Positions 48,060 through 59,991 of a DNA stretch of 64,000 nucleotides are shown here, piece by piece. The notes below the pieces were generated by a model. The model did not search any database. It was given only the letters and a program-made list of their open reading frames with translations, and had not been told where the DNA came from. The DNA comes from Ochotona curzoniae (lineage: Eukaryota > Chordata > Mammalia > Lagomorpha > Ochotonidae): NCBI RefSeq assembly GCF_017591425.1, contig NW_024466307.1:5719001-5783000 (forward strand), in the 5' to 3' direction. Both the position numbers and the translations under genes were made by a program. Position 1 is the stretch's first letter, and every line of letters starts with the position of its first letter.

Positions 48060-48165
48060 AATGCACCTGCTGTGGGCCAGGCATTCCTCTCGGCTGTATA
48101 GATGGGAAACAAACAGAGCACTGCTCTTCTGTGGAGGAGCTCACAGTGTGCAAGAACAGTCTGGT
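48060..48165 (-). mobile_element. L2 fragment, reverse strand
   Basis: TGTGGGCCAGGCATTCCTCTCGG, ATGGGAAACAAACAGAGCAC and GTGGAGGAGCTCACAGTGTG follow the L2 3' end in reverse (tgtgccaggcactgttctagg, ...ggagctcacagtct). Confidence 0.55.
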
Positions 48166-48473
48166 TCATTGCCCCTCGGCTTCACAGTTCATACAAGGAG
48201 GTACATTCCAACAATGGTATAAGAAGTGAGGCCATTTGATTCAGGTACATTGAAGATTTGTGATTAGAACCAATATGAACAAGATGCTCACCTAAATCCT
48301 TCCTTTTGCAGGAAACAAATTCTTTAGCATATTTCTCACCAGACTAATATTAAAAATTCAAACAAGAAAACAAAATACAAAAAAACCCTTCACATTAATT
48401 CAGTATTTTGAATTAATGCTTAGTGAATATAGTGGTGCTTTCTGATCCAAACAAATCCACTTAACAGCTTTCA
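48166..48473. other. Unique AT-rich DNA
   Basis: Nothing recognised. Confidence 0.4.
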
Positions 48474-48530
48474 AAAAAGATTTATTTGAAAGGGAGAGTT
48501 ACAGAGAGAGAAGGAGAGATAGAGAAATAA
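48474..48530 (-). mobile_element. SINE tail fragment, reverse strand
   Basis: AAAAAGATTTATTTGAAAGGGAGAGTTACAGAGAGAGAAGGAGAGAT in order is the complement of the SINE 3' end only. The match stops abruptly after 48530. Confidence 0.75.
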
Positions 48531-49044
48531 ATGATTTTTATAGACACAAAAACACACATTCAAACATATGCAAACCTGAGACCAGGAAATCTGAAACAGA
48601 GAAGTGAACAGATAGTTATGTAAACAGCAAAAATTTTAGAAATGTTGGATACGAGAATTCCATGAATGTGTGAATTATGCTAATATAGAAAGATGCAGCT
48701 GATCACTTTGAAGTTATTAACAAATATTCTATAAGTATATCACACAGAATATGATCTCTATCATTAAACAAAAATTCTCTTAAAAATCTAATTTGTGTCC
48801 CATCATTAACTCACATGTTCTGCAACTGGTTTTCATTGCATTTCCAAGTTTGTCTGGAAGAGCGAAAACCCACGAGCTTTCTATGCCTTTCTGTGTCTCC
48901 TTCTCGCCGCTGTCATTAGACCAACTGTCCTGAACATCTTTGACACTGGTTGAATCTATCCAAAAGAACAAAGTTGAGGACAATTATTCACCCTAAGTTG
49001 TTAAGAGAACCACACAGAAAAAAAAATGGCTAGCATATGGAAAT
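48531..49044. other. Unique AT-rich DNA
   Basis: Nothing recognised. Confidence 0.5.
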
Positions 49045-49059
49045 TAATTTCTTAAGTTT

Positions 49060-49387
49060 TTTTAAAGATTTATTTATTTTTACTGCAAAGTCAGATATAA
49101 AGAGAGCAGGAGAGACAGAGAGGAAGATCTTCTGTCTGATGATTCACTCCCCAAGTGACCACAATGGTAGGTGCTGAGCCAGTCCAAAACCAGGAACCAG
49201 GAACTTCCTCCAGTCTCCCATGCAGGTACAGGGTCCCAAGGCCTTGGGCCATCCTCAACTGCTTTCCCAGGCCACAGGCAGGGAGCTGGATGGGAAGCGG
49301 GGCTGCCAGGATTAGAACCTGTGCCCATGTGGAATCCCGGCATGTTCAAGGCAAGGACTTTAGCCACCAGGTCACTGTGTTGGACCG
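49060..49387 (-). mobile_element. SINE, reverse strand, with 15-bp target-site duplication
   Basis: A well-kept copy. TAATTTCTTAAGTTT at 49045-49059 and TAATTTCTCAAGTTT at 49388-49402 differ at one base. The head side ends TCACTGTGTTGGACCG, so the head CpGs have decayed. Confidence 0.95.
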
Positions 49388-49402
49388 TAATTTCTCAAGT
49401 TT

Positions 49403-49843
49403 AAGAAAATATTGAGGCACATTTCTTTGTTCAAACACTTCAAAATACACACCCCCCCCCAAATCACTCCCACATAATCATCTTTTATGCCAGTAATCAG
49501 GTCTTATTTCCTCCAAAAATGTAAGGAATGAAAACTGCCACAGGGCCACAACAGTATGTGTGTCTATGAAACATGTTCAGAAAGAATCAGACAGAAAATT
49601 GAGTCAACACGATTATGACTGTCTTCCTGAATTTCCTACAACAACGCCAAAAATAAATATTCTGCTCAATGTTGGAAAAAAACGTAAATGCCCAGGAAAT
49701 GTCAGTGTGTTGGCCAGTCTCCCAGACATCTCTTACCGGAAACAAAATTACTCTCCCTCAACCTAGGAATCTCAGTAGAGACTGTAAGGTTTTCCTCACT
49801 GTACGTGAACCACACAGTTGGTACTATCGTTATGAGACTTGAA
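49403..49843. other. Unique DNA with a poly-C run
   Basis: A run of ten C lies near 49452-49461. No gene recognised. Confidence 0.5.
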
Positions 49844-50155
49844 GAGGAGTCAGTGTTGTGGCACAGTGGATTAAGCCACTACTTGCAAGGTTGGCATCCC
49901 ACATGGGCTCTGATTCAAGTCCTAGCTATTCCACATCCTGTCCAACTCCCTTCTAATACACCTCGGAAAGCAGAGAAAGATGACCCAAATGCTTAGACAT
50001 TTATTCCCATGTGGGAGACCCAGATGGAGCTGGCTAGCTTTGGCTTGGTCTAATCCCAACTACGGTGATCATTTGGGAAGTGAACCAGCAAATGGAAGCT
50101 CGTTCCCTCTCTATCTCTCTTTAACTCTGCCTTTCAAATAAATAAATAAATCTAA
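49844..50155 (+). mobile_element. Old SINE, complete
   Basis: GTTGTGGCACAGTGGATTAAGCC (A-box region), GATTCAAGTCCTAGC (B-box region), CATGTGGGAGACCCAGATGG and an AAATAAATAAATAAATC tail. This is the older subfamily with a GTGGCACAGTGG head, in good order. Confidence 0.9.
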
Positions 50156-50700
50156 GTTTAGAAATTGTGGAAATCTCGCTAGTCACATCATAGTCCTATA
50201 TTTTACTTAATGGCACTTATAGCAAGATCATGAACTAATAACACTAGACTTCTAAAAAAGATAATTAAAATACAACAATAAGTGTACACCATAGTCCTTT
50301 ACCAGGTGTAGCATAAATAATTCAGGTGAGTTATAAAGAATGCATACTCAATTACTTAAATTCAAAGCTGAATGAAGAATCATAATTTAAGGACCGAGAA
50401 ATGAAAGCACTGAGTGACCACAATACGACCAAGGGAACTCTGTGACACTCAGAACACACACAGCCTTCATGGATAACCTCATAGAAAAGATAAATGGAAT
50501 AAGGTATAAATCTAAGACCTTATAAGAAATGGCTAAAAAGCAGGTACCTAAAACAGGGAATATGAAGACAGATTGAAAAAATGGAAGAAAAACATATTTT
50601 TCAAGAGAAAACTAAAACCAGTCGATTGGCAGGAAAAACAAGTGCACTAAAGCCACTCCAAACAGATGGTTCCAATACTGAGAGTAACTACATTGAATTC
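50156..50700. other. Unique AT-rich DNA
   Basis: Nothing recognised. A-rich around 50520-50640. Confidence 0.5.
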
Positions 50701-50843
50701 CATGCTCCTGGCTTTGGCCCAGTCCAGCTCCAGCTATTGTAGGCTTTTGAAGAGTGAAGCAGCAGATGGAAGATATCTCTCTTTCTCTCCCTGTCTCTCT
50801 CTGCCTTTCACATATTTTTAGTAAGCAATATTTAAAAAAAAAA
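50701..50843 (+). mobile_element. SINE, 5'-truncated
   Basis: CATGCTCCTGGCTTTGGCCC, AGCTCCAGCTATTGTAGG, TGAAGCAGCAGATGGAAGAT, CT-rich run and A tail. The head half is missing. Confidence 0.85.
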
Positions 50844-52232
50844 GTGCTATAGTTAACTCTTCCTGTAGGAGAAAGGAATCTTCCCCCTCCCTGCCCCTGC
50901 CTCCGCCAACCCCACCTTGGAGAATATTAAACAAATAAATAAACCCTCCAGATGACAATTATTTATTAAACATACAAGATTACCATTCCTTGATTCAAGA
51001 TGTCCATATGGTTCTGCCCAATATTTTCTTCTTAACTACTCACCCTATTATATTTGGCTGATTTTAAAGACAATGACTTATTTTATTGATCATTTAGGAG
51101 TCAACCTCTTCCTAAATACAAAAACATGTGATGTATAATTATTTCCCCCAAAGCCATTATTAACCCGGGATTTTTCCAAGAATTTTAGTACCATGATTTC
51201 TGAAGTGTTGACCTCGCCACAACACAGAAGGGGCTGACACCGCGGCTTGCTGTCTTAGTCACACTGGACCAACAAGGGGAGAGAAGGTCTAAAATCACCA
51301 GAATCCAGGAAACTGGATAAACCGCAGCTTCATACTTCCTCCCCCAACACCTATGATCCTAAGGAAGTAATTTTTAAAATACTTTCTAGGTGGAAAGGAT
51401 TGGGGATATTTCCATTCTCTTTGATAGCATCATAGCAATTAATGCCATGACAAAGAGAAAGGAGCTGAAAGTAATAAATTTAAAAAGGAGCCAGCTTTCC
51501 GCTTATGGCTCCTAACTAGAAGTTGTGATTTCTCTCCAAAATGAACTTATCTCCAGTCATCTCTTAAATCTTTTTTTCATCTCACAGAGAAAACCTCAGT
51601 TCTGTTCTGGTCATTTCATCATTTCTTTGCAGAACATTCTGCTCCCAGCCAGGGCACAGAGCTCATCTCTACGTCAGCAAAACAGGTGTCTCATTTCCAC
51701 CTGAGGGGGAAAGCGGAGGAAGGGACATTGAACCAGCCCTCAGACATCATTCAGGCTCAAGCAGATACTCCTTCCAGAACCCATTCCCCAGCACCACAGA
51801 AGGCACACCCTCCAGGGTATCTGACCTTCTTGACATTAAGCCTAAGTCAACTCTCCTGCAGTAAAACCCTCAGCAAAACTTCAGGCGCTAGTCTGTGCAA
51901 CCCAGGTAAATCTTCCATGTTCATATCTCCTATTGTCATGGTAGCTATGATTCCATACTTGTTCACAGTCGTTCTAGAAGAAAAGCTTGCTGACCCATCC
52001 AGGAGATATCTGTTCCTACAGCATTTCGGCAGTAATCTAGGTAGTAAAGTCGCTGTTGCCCTGGCAGCTCAGCCCTAACACTTGAACAAATGTCACCATA
52101 AACAACACGTAAATGAACAGATATGGCCATATTCCAATACAGCTGTTTCTAAAAATTGGCGGTGGACTAAATTTGACCTGCAGGTGGAAGTTTGCCAATT
52201 TCTGCTCTACATTATTAGTCTAGATCTTAACA
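50844..52232. other. Unique noncoding DNA
   Basis: The longest open frame is 130 codons at 51686-52078 on the forward strand. It has no domain I recognise, no Kozak-type or splice support, and is not called a gene. Confidence 0.5.
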
Positions 52233-52575
52233 GAGGGACTAGCATTGTAGCACAGTGAACTTGGCTGCCCCTGCCAATACCAGCATCCCACAGCAGAACC
52301 CAGGTCTGAGTACTAGCTGCCCCATTTCTGATTTGGGTCCTGATTTGCCTTCTCTAGGAAGGAAGAAGTTACCCAAGTGCTTGGACTCCTGCCACCCAAG
52401 TGGGAGACCTGTATGAAGCTCCAAGCTCCTGGCTTCAGTCTGGACCAGTTCTGGCTATTGGGGCCATCTGACAGGTGATCCAGTGGATGGAAGATCTCTC
52501 TTTCTCTCTCCCTCTTACCCTCTATCACTGTGCCTCCCAACTTAAACAAATAAATCTTTTTAAAAAAATAATAAA
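52233..52575 (+). mobile_element. Old SINE
   Basis: AGCATTGTAGCACAGTGAACTTGGC head, CAGGTCTGAGTACTAGCTGCC, AAGTGGGAGACCTGTATG, GATCCAGTGGATGGAAGATC and AAACAAATAAATC tail. Member of the GTAGCACAGTG subfamily. Confidence 0.85.
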
Positions 52576-52635
52576 AATGTATTTTAAGATTTCAAGCTTG
52601 TATTGATCCAAAAGCTACTATCGAGAATACATAAA

Positions 52636-52963
52636 GGCCAGGCAGACACAGTGACATACAAGCTAAACCCCCGCCTATGGCACTAGCATCCAATATGAGC
52701 ACCAATTTAAGCCCCCGCTGTTCTACTGATTTACTCTGACTCAGTTTCCTGCTTGTGACCTAGAAAGCAGTAGAGGATGGGTCAATTCCTTAGGCCCCTG
52801 CACCCACATAGGAGATCTGGAAGAAGCTACTGGCCTCGGATTTGCTCAGCTCCATCAGCCACTGTGGCAATCTGGGGAGTGAACCAGTAGATGGAAGACC
52901 TTTCTCTTCCTCTCTCTCTCTCCTCTCTCTGTAAAATCTGCATTTCAAATAAAAATAAATTTA
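52636..52963 (+). mobile_element. SINE, full length
   Basis: GGCCAGGCAGACACAGTGACATACAAGC head, CCAATATGAGCACCAATTTAAGCCC, CACCCACATAGGAGATCTGG and AAATAAAAATAAATTT tail. The B-box region has decayed to AATTTAAGCCC. Confidence 0.88.
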
Positions 52964-53339
52964 AATATGTATACATATAAAGATATGTATTAGGTTAATT
53001 CTATTGACTTGCAAAATATAAATTTTGAAAAACTGGAATGCAAAACTTCTAGAAAATAATAAAAATACGTAAGTGCTATATTCTTCAGATTCTAGTAAAA
53101 GTGCCAAATCCACTGACCCCAATCCAAAATCACCAGTCCAAAAATTTATCACAAAACTGAGAAACCAAATGCAGCCTACATATAATGCAATCAGTTCTGT
53201 CATAAGCCATCTTAGATCTACTGATACACACAAAGTCAAATGGGAGTCCCAGCCACTTCTCCAGCTCCTTGCTGTCGTCTAGAGGGGACTGGTATGTTAT
53301 GAAAGGACTGATCTCAAAGAAAATCCCAGTCCTCACCCT

Positions 53340-53341
<2 letters not shown>
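52964..53341. other. Unique AT-rich DNA
   Basis: Nothing recognised. An open frame at 53073-53282 has no known match. Confidence 0.45.

Positions 53342-53391
<50 letters not shown>
53342..53391. repeat. (AC)n microsatellite, 25 units
   Basis: Fifty bases of perfect AC, followed by CTGTGTGTAC, which could form a short hairpin with it. The longest uninterrupted CA/AC run in the window and so likely to be polymorphic. Confidence 0.98.
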
Positions 53392-53393
<2 letters not shown>

Positions 53394-54481
53394 GTGTGTA
53401 CACATAGCTCCCACAGTTATTGTCCACTTTTCAACACAAGGCCTACATATGAAAATTCAACTGAAATGCTTCTAGTGATCTGATGGCAAGAATTATTCTC
53501 AGTTTTTAAAAAACTACATTGAAGAAACAAAAATAATAATAGCTTGAATTACATTAATGGAAACTTCAAACAAAAAAAGTAATAGGATTTTTATAATGTG
53601 TCTTTTGCTTTAAATTTCTTCTGTATCTTCTATTATTTTTCCAAATGACATGCACCAGTTTTATCACCTGAAAAAAATTAACTCACAAAAAAATAACCAG
53701 ACACAGAATATTTAATGTAACTTTTAAAGACCCATTCAAGGGATGACTTAATATTTTACTTGTATCATCACTGTATTTCTAGTTTTAACAAGATACAAAC
53801 AGTAGTCCTTTAATAAATGTATATCAGGCAAGTATTTTGAGAATGTCCAGTCAAATGGATAACGTAAGTAGAGGCATGAAAAAAAATCTTATCATGAAAT
53901 CCTCATCTTTATTGTAAATGTTCATTATTAGCATTGTAGAACTATTTGGCTTCATTACACTTTCCAAAGTTCTGTTTCACAGCTGTGTTTTTGTGGCTGT
54001 GAAATTTAGTCCTCCGAATACATCTTAGCTGTTTACATTTCAGCTGTGAAATAGGATTTTGTTTTTAGCTGGGTAGCAAGAGAACTTCTGTTACATCAGT
54101 CTCAAAAACTGTCAAATCAGAAATAGCAGCTTTAAATATATCAAAATACATAAAATATATCAAAATACATTTTGCTTTTTCTCATGTGAGCTGCTATGTA
54201 ATAGTTAGGCTGGACATTCAAATGACTTTATCAGTTTTCCCACAAAAGTTTCTATGCCATTCTGAATGAAGAAACCATCCAGTGGAGAGGAAATGGCATA
54301 GGGTCACTGCTGCTTCTCTATCAACAAAGCACACAGAGCATTCTCTGTACTGAACTAAAATGAAAATCCATGTGAGCACAAACATGTACATTGCTAAGGT
54401 ATCCACATAACCTCATGTGGGTAGCAGTGTCCCTGCCTAAGCCAAAAGCTATTTTTAAAAGGCCTAAGGAGATTCCTCCTG
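53392..54481. other. Unique AT-rich DNA
   Basis: A direct duplication of AAATATATCAAAATACAT lies at 54133-54169. No gene seen. Confidence 0.5.
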
Positions 54482-54832
54482 GACAGAGCCTAGCAGGTCA
54501 GATGCCTCACTCCTCATGGAGTGCCTGGGCTTGACTTCCAGCTCCAGCATCTTAGTTTCCTGCTAATACGGACCCTAGGAGGACAGACAATGGTTCAAGT
54601 ACTCAATTGGTGGCCACTGGGCGGGGTGTGAAGCTAGACTGACATGCCAGCACCTGACTTCGGTCTGACACAGCCCAAGACTCATGGACATTTGAGGATT
54701 GAATCAGTGGGGAAGAGACTCTTATTCTCTCTCTCTCTCTCTCCCTCATTCTCTCTGTCTTAACCTCTTCTTCTCTGTGTCTCTCCTCTCTTCTCTCTCT
54801 TTCTGTTTCTCAAATAAAAAGAAGGAAAAAAG
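54482..54832 (+). mobile_element. Old SINE with long CT-rich region
   Basis: GCCTAGCAGGTCAGATGCCTC head-like start, GGGCTTGACTTCCAGCTCC, GAGGATTGAATCAGTGGGG and about 90 bases of TC-rich sequence (54720-54810) before CAAATAAAAAGAAGG. Confidence 0.75.
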
Positions 54833-55549
54833 AGAGAAAGACAGATCCTTGTTTCATGACCTGGGAGCTACAGAAATGCTAACTCTCAAGACCCATCCCA
54901 ACAATTGTGAATCAGAACCCAATTTTTAACAACAAACTCCAGGAATTCAGGTTCACAACAAATTTGAGAAATGTTTGGCTCTACTAGATATGTTCAGCAA
55001 GAATTTTGCATGTGGTATACAAGCTGTGCCTTCATAGATGGTAATGAGACCAGCTGGTCCCAAATACACTTGAATGCTTGTATACAAATCTGTGTCATTC
55101 TTGGTGCAGTCACATTTGGGGGATCCACGGTCATGACTCTGATGTCCCATCACTGACACTACATTTGGCAATTCCCCTTGGATGCAGTAACACTTACAGA
55201 ATCAGTGCCATTTCTTTATAGTTTCACCTCCTTTTGGATCAAAAACAGCTTTTCATGCTGATTTTATTCACAAGACTAAGCCAAATAACATTGGGCTCCT
55301 TCCAAAATCAAACCCATTTTCAAGCACAAATATTGGCTCTCTCTGGGAGTGACAAAAAGATTATGTTGTATGCTCTGGAGACCTGAAGAATTCAAAATAT
55401 GCTTGAACAATGGCAGCCTAACTGTAATACAGCAAGTGACTCTTTTAAAAGAGAAATTCTCACTTACGTGTACTGTTAAGTCCCGATGTTTTGTTTTAAA
55501 CACAGTGTCCCACTAAACACAACTAATCAGCAGAATGACTTGCTGGGGA
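54833..55549. other. Unique noncoding DNA
   Basis: Overlapping open frames of 72 and 61 codons on opposite strands at 54953-55171. Nothing recognised. Confidence 0.45.
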
Positions 55550-56690
55550 CATGCATGGTTTGTTGTTGTTGTTGTTGCTATCACTTCCGCAAGAAAATGC
55601 CATGAAATTCCTTCAGAAGAATAATATTCATAAAGGAAGGGAACTATATCCCTTGCCAACGTGGGGACATGAAGAGGCATCACATGTCTGTGATCCTGGT
55701 CCTTGGAGAGCAGACAAGCTGTACTCCTGCAGCAAGGAAGTGAAGGGATCTTTGGTTTGGAGGAAGCGACTGTCAAGATTGCTGATCGCTGTGGGTGACT
55801 CCCCAGTGGTCAAATGAGGGACAGTGAATGGAAAACATGCCTTGAGTGGCAAATCCATGATGCAGCTCTCCATGGGGTGTAATTGCAGACAAGCAGATCT
55901 AAATCACAGAGTTCACCAGGGCAACAGGAAGGGATACCACCAGACTGCAGCAGACACTGGGCTCCTGAGTTCCACGAGGTGCAGGATGGCCAGTGGACTT
56001 CCTCTGGAGATGCTGCATATCTGCACAATGCTAGATTGATCTAGAAATTTTTCTCTAAGGTATTGAAGATTTCTCTGCACACCCCTCCTAAAACTGTTTT
56101 GTGCCTCAATTGTTAACATATGCCTAGTTAGAGTTATAAGTAGGATTGGACTATTCTAAAATCCGCCAAGTTCAGTAAAAATTATGCTTCAGTACTATAA
56201 ACAGCTAAATATAAAAATGAAAATAGATATGAGACAGCTGAATAGTACCCTATAGCCATTTTAAGGCATATAGCAGCTGGTTGTGTATAAACTAAAATTG
56301 AAATGTCAGTGAGGTAGTTACAGAATGTGGTTAAGAACTTGCAGTTTCTAACATATTGGTCACCCAATACCATGTTAATTAACTCCATAATGTTGTAAAT
56401 TGTTGATGTTATGTTGTGGCTTTTCATTGGACTGGATGATATTCTGCCAGCTCTGCTTTCAGACCAGGGATGGTCTCCCAAGGAAACTGTTGAATTTATT
56501 TGGACAATAAAATGCTGGACTCTATACATGGTACATGCTTGCAATGAAGGAACCATGACTGGATTTGAACTGTACTACTGCAACAATGTGGAGAAATCCA
56601 CCATGGGGGGAGGGCGTGAGGAGGGGTTAGGGGAATCCTAGAGCCTATGAAACTGTATCATAAAATGAAATCAGATAAATGAAAATTTTC
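55550..56690 (+). mobile_element. 5'-truncated lagomorph L1, 3' UTR
   Basis: A (GTT)n patch at 55560-55576 opens the region. Then come ATTGTTAACATATGCCTAGTTAGAGTTATA (56109-56138 in pieces), CTCCATAATGTTGTAAATTGTTGATGTT (56381), TGAATTTATTTGGACA (56490), a G-rich stretch near 56603-56633 and ATGAAACTGTATCATAAAATG. This order agrees with the 3' UTR of lagomorph L1 as I recall it. No reverse-transcriptase coding part remains, so it cannot move by itself. Confidence 0.7.
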
Positions 56691-57752
56691 TCAAGACTGA
56701 GGTCCAACTCTATGAGCAATGGTCCATGAATGGGCATCCTAGCTGAATGAATGGTCAGGATGATGTCAGAAAGCAGTTGAGACACATGGTTCTCCCGAGG
56801 CTTTAACCAACCCCAATCAAAGGTCTGGGGCAGGAGGCTGAAATGATCAGGGAAATACAAAAGGACTGTGGCGTAGCAACTCATATGGCTTGTACGCCAT
56901 GAGAGGCTCTTGAGTGTTAAACCAAGGAGGAGCAAAGTTAGATAGGTATTTTAGAGTACCACACAGAGACCAGAAGATAGGATAGAGAGCACAATAGGAT
57001 AGAGAGCACGGGAGATGTCTGATAAAAATAAAACAACACACCCTCGAGAGTATTCTTGGCTTGGTGAGTGAGGAGACCAAGAGAGACAGACACAGATTAG
57101 ATAGATACATACATAGATATATAGGTACATACATACATGCATAGCATTATTTCTTTTACTTACATACATCCACAGCATGCATTTGTTTGTTGGCCACCTC
57201 ACCTCTACACCTCAGACTGCCTGCTTATAAAACGAACACTACAGCAGGACCAAATGCATTGATTCACAGCTTCTGGCACATGGGCCATGTAAATATTGCT
57301 GCTTTTGCTGTTTTCTTGCTCTTTCCTATTACCTGCATTCTGTCCCTCTTTTGATTTAACCCCTGTTCTCTTTCCATTGTCAACTACTTTTGCATGACCA
57401 AAAATTCCAATTATAAGTTTTCACACCTAGGAGATTCAAGGAATTTTACAACGTTGACTCAATTCAATACATTTTAAAAGCTTCCCTTTTATGTCAGGAG
57501 AATTTGCACACATGACAGGGAATGCAAGAAAAATTAGTAAGTCATCCTTTTCCTGTGTGAAGAAAACTCACATTCCATGAGGAAGAAGATGAGATCTGGG
57601 CAAGAGAGTAAAATAAGAAGATGCAGAAAAGTAAAACAAGAGAAGCCCCAAACAGATGCACAGCTGAAAAGCCCTTGGTAAGGGGTCAGAAGACTCACTC
57701 TAACTTAGGACCCCACACTCAAATAGGCAAATAGGTATAGATAGGTGTGACA
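56691..57752. other. Unique DNA with a TACA/GATA repeat patch
   Basis: Imperfect GATA/TACA tetranucleotides lie at 57094-57145. No gene recognised. Confidence 0.55.
57094..57145. repeat. Imperfect (TAGA/TACA)n tetranucleotide repeat
   Basis: Mixed units TAGATAGATACATACATAGA and TACATACATACATGCATAGC. The interruptions suggest an old, stable repeat. Confidence 0.8.
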
Positions 57753-57975
57753 GATCAGCACTTGGGTCTGGAATTAATCTGAGTGGATTCCCATCTGAGT
57801 CCTCTATCTCCTCAGAGTGTAGCTTCAAATAGGTACATCCTCTGTTTCTCTATGGTTGGATCTATAAAATGAAGATAATGATAACAATATCTCCCTTCTG
57901 TGTTGTGTAGAACAAATGGAGAGAAATGCACAAAGTTCTTAGAGCACTGACTGGCACAAATTAAATAGGCACTTC
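57753..57975 (+). mobile_element. MIR, forward strand
   Basis: GCACTTGGGTCTGGAATTAATC, CTATAAAATGAAGATAATGATAAC, TTGTGTAGAACAAATGGAG, CAAAGTTCTTAGAGCACTGACTGGCACA track the MIR sequence almost to its end. Confidence 0.8.
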
Positions 57976-58004
57976 TAAACTGCCAGCTATCAGAAGTATT
58001 TCTG

Positions 58005-58100
58005 AACCTCAGTATCCCTCACCACAAAGTGGGTCTAACAACTGCCTTTGTCAATCAATCATAAAGGTTTCTGTGAGATAATTTACATCCAATGAGACCA
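58005..58100 (+). mobile_element. Second MIR-like fragment
   Basis: CTGAACCTCAGTATCCCTCACC, AAGTGGGTCTAACAACTGCC and TTCTGTGAGATAATTTAC match the middle of MIR. It follows the first copy directly, so it could be a separate insertion or a duplication. Confidence 0.5.
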
Positions 58101-59159
58101 TTTTTGCAAAAACACACCCACCAACTGTTGAATCCAAATTTAAACGTATGGTGTGGTTTATAACATAAAATTCCCAACACAAATACCAATGGATAGTAGA
58201 TAATTCCTTCTCAATGCCTTTTGCCTGTTTTGTAAGTGTAAATTCCCTGTGGATCCTTCTTAAATGCACCAAAACTGAAATGAAACCTTTAGCTCCATCC
58301 TGCTCAGATTCTAAGAAGAATCTGGGACAATGAGGACAATGAGTGCTGTTGGCTTTTTGTTCTTTTTAATAATCCTTTGAATGGGATGTCTGAACAAATG
58401 AACCTGTAGGCATTGATGACCACATTTTTGAGATGATTTTAGAGTAAATATAGGAAATTCAATCTTTTTAAAATGTTATCCACTGGGGATGTCTGTTGAC
58501 ATTTTGCAAAGCAAACCATAAATGTACTTAAACCGATGAGTAAAACATTAAAATTAAAAATCAGCCTATCTGTTCTCCAAGTACCTTTTTCAAATGGCAC
58601 AGAGAACTTTACACAAGCTCCGGGCACCTCTGCATCGAATTCCTAGGGGCAATGGTATTCATCAGTGCATTAAGCAGCCTGCTCAGGTTCTGCTGAGTCA
58701 AGCCTGTGGCGGGACTTGCCTTGCTTGTGAATGCAGCACACAGGCCTTGAGATGTCATTATTCCAGCATGGTGATAAGGCGCTCACTTAGGCCACTTTAC
58801 AGGAGAAAGACTGAGTTGAAAAAGCCAGAGCCACCAACTTACGGTGTGCTACAGGAAACACTCTTGAATGGGATCTCATTTGAAAAGACAGAGCCTGGAA
58901 GAGAAAAGGCTTGACTGGCTTCATCCATAATCATTTCTTCCTTTTTCCTTCTTTTATCAGTCGTTTCATTCTCTTTAGAAAGCACACTCTCCCTCTGAGG
59001 GAAGCAGCAGTCTGTCGGCAGTACAAAGCAATAGGTCTCTCAGCAGAAGAGCTGCCAGTAAACCACTGCTCTAAGCAGCCTCCCATGCCAGCACTTGGTA
59101 CCCTGGCTATGTTTACAAACACAATTGCAGCAGTAATGACAGAAGTCAGGAGTGCATGC
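58101..59159. other. Unique noncoding DNA
   Basis: A 106-codon forward open frame at 58594-58914 includes a Cys-rich string but no recognisable domain. Not called as a gene. Confidence 0.45.
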
Positions 59160-59560
59160 GCCTAAATGATCTTATTTGAATAAAAGAATGCAAATTCGCT
59201 TTTTTTGGGAGAAATTATCACTTTCTCAGAATGTTCCAAATGCACCAAGACACATGAAACTTGAATTTGTTGTAATTTACTTAACCAGGCAAATGGTAGG
59301 GGCCCAGATCAACACAACTTGGCATGATTAATGAGCAAAATCTGTAACAGCAACACCTACGGTTCATAATTTGGTTCTTGCTGTGGGAATCTCAGATTCA
59401 TAAATAACGTGTTTGTTCCTTAACCCTTTTAGAAGTGATAAAATTGTGTTACAAACAGGTAAAGACTTTTTTTCGAAGGTGGCACAGATTCCTAACAAAG
59501 TTAAAATGTGGCATTTACATCACTTGATTTATGACCTTTACTGAAGAATTTATCCAAAGC
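59160..59560. promoter_or_regulatory. Candidate conserved noncoding element
   Basis: Repeat-free AT-rich block with homeodomain- and POU-like words (GAATGCAAATTCGC near 59188, ATGATTAATGAG near 59324). No open frame. Conservation is assumed from texture and must be tested. Confidence 0.3.
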
Positions 59561-59842
59561 AAATTCCTAGCGTTATCTCACTAACTGTTCCTTCTGGTGA
59601 GTGGTCAGATAAAGCTTCGGTTTCCAGATTGAAGACCCAGAGGGTGATGCTGATTATTAAAACTAAAACTAAAGGTAACACCGGAAGTCTGGCACGTAGT
59701 AAACGATGACAGCTAGAATCTGGAAGACCAGCCTGTTTGAGCAACCAAACCCAATTCTATTACCACTCTCCATGTCCCAGACTGCTCTCTGGGACAAAAA
59801 AGTTTTCACAAAGAGTTTTCAAATCACTATGAGAATCCAGAG

Positions 59843-59843
<1 letters not shown>
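59561..59843. other. Unique noncoding DNA
   Basis: Nothing recognised. Confidence 0.4.

Positions 59844-59844
<1 letters not shown>

Positions 59845-59884
<40 letters not shown>
59845..59884. repeat. (TG)n microsatellite, 20 units
   Basis: Forty bases of perfect TG, then poly-A. It makes the Val-Cys runs in the open frame at 59706-59909. Confidence 0.97.
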
Positions 59885-59890
<6 letters not shown>

Positions 59891-59960
59891 GGTACATAGT
59901 AGAAGGTAAATCAGAGTTGTTGCCTGACTTTGGAACTCAGAGTCATACATTAGAAAGTGC

Positions 59961-59985
59961 TTTTTGTTTTGTTTTGTTTTGTTCT
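59961..59985. repeat. (TTTTG)5 pentanucleotide repeat
   Basis: Five TTTTG units just before the SINE tail region. On the SINE strand this is (CAAAA)n and may be part of its original tail. Confidence 0.85.
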
Positions 59986-59991
59986 GTTTTT

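Noticed and set aside
51686..52078. Forward open frame of 130 codons
   Set aside because: No recognised family, no supporting splice or start context. A length like this is expected by chance in 64 kb.
58594..58914. 106-codon frame with several Cys
   Set aside because: I looked for a zinc-finger or disulfide pattern and found none with regular spacing.
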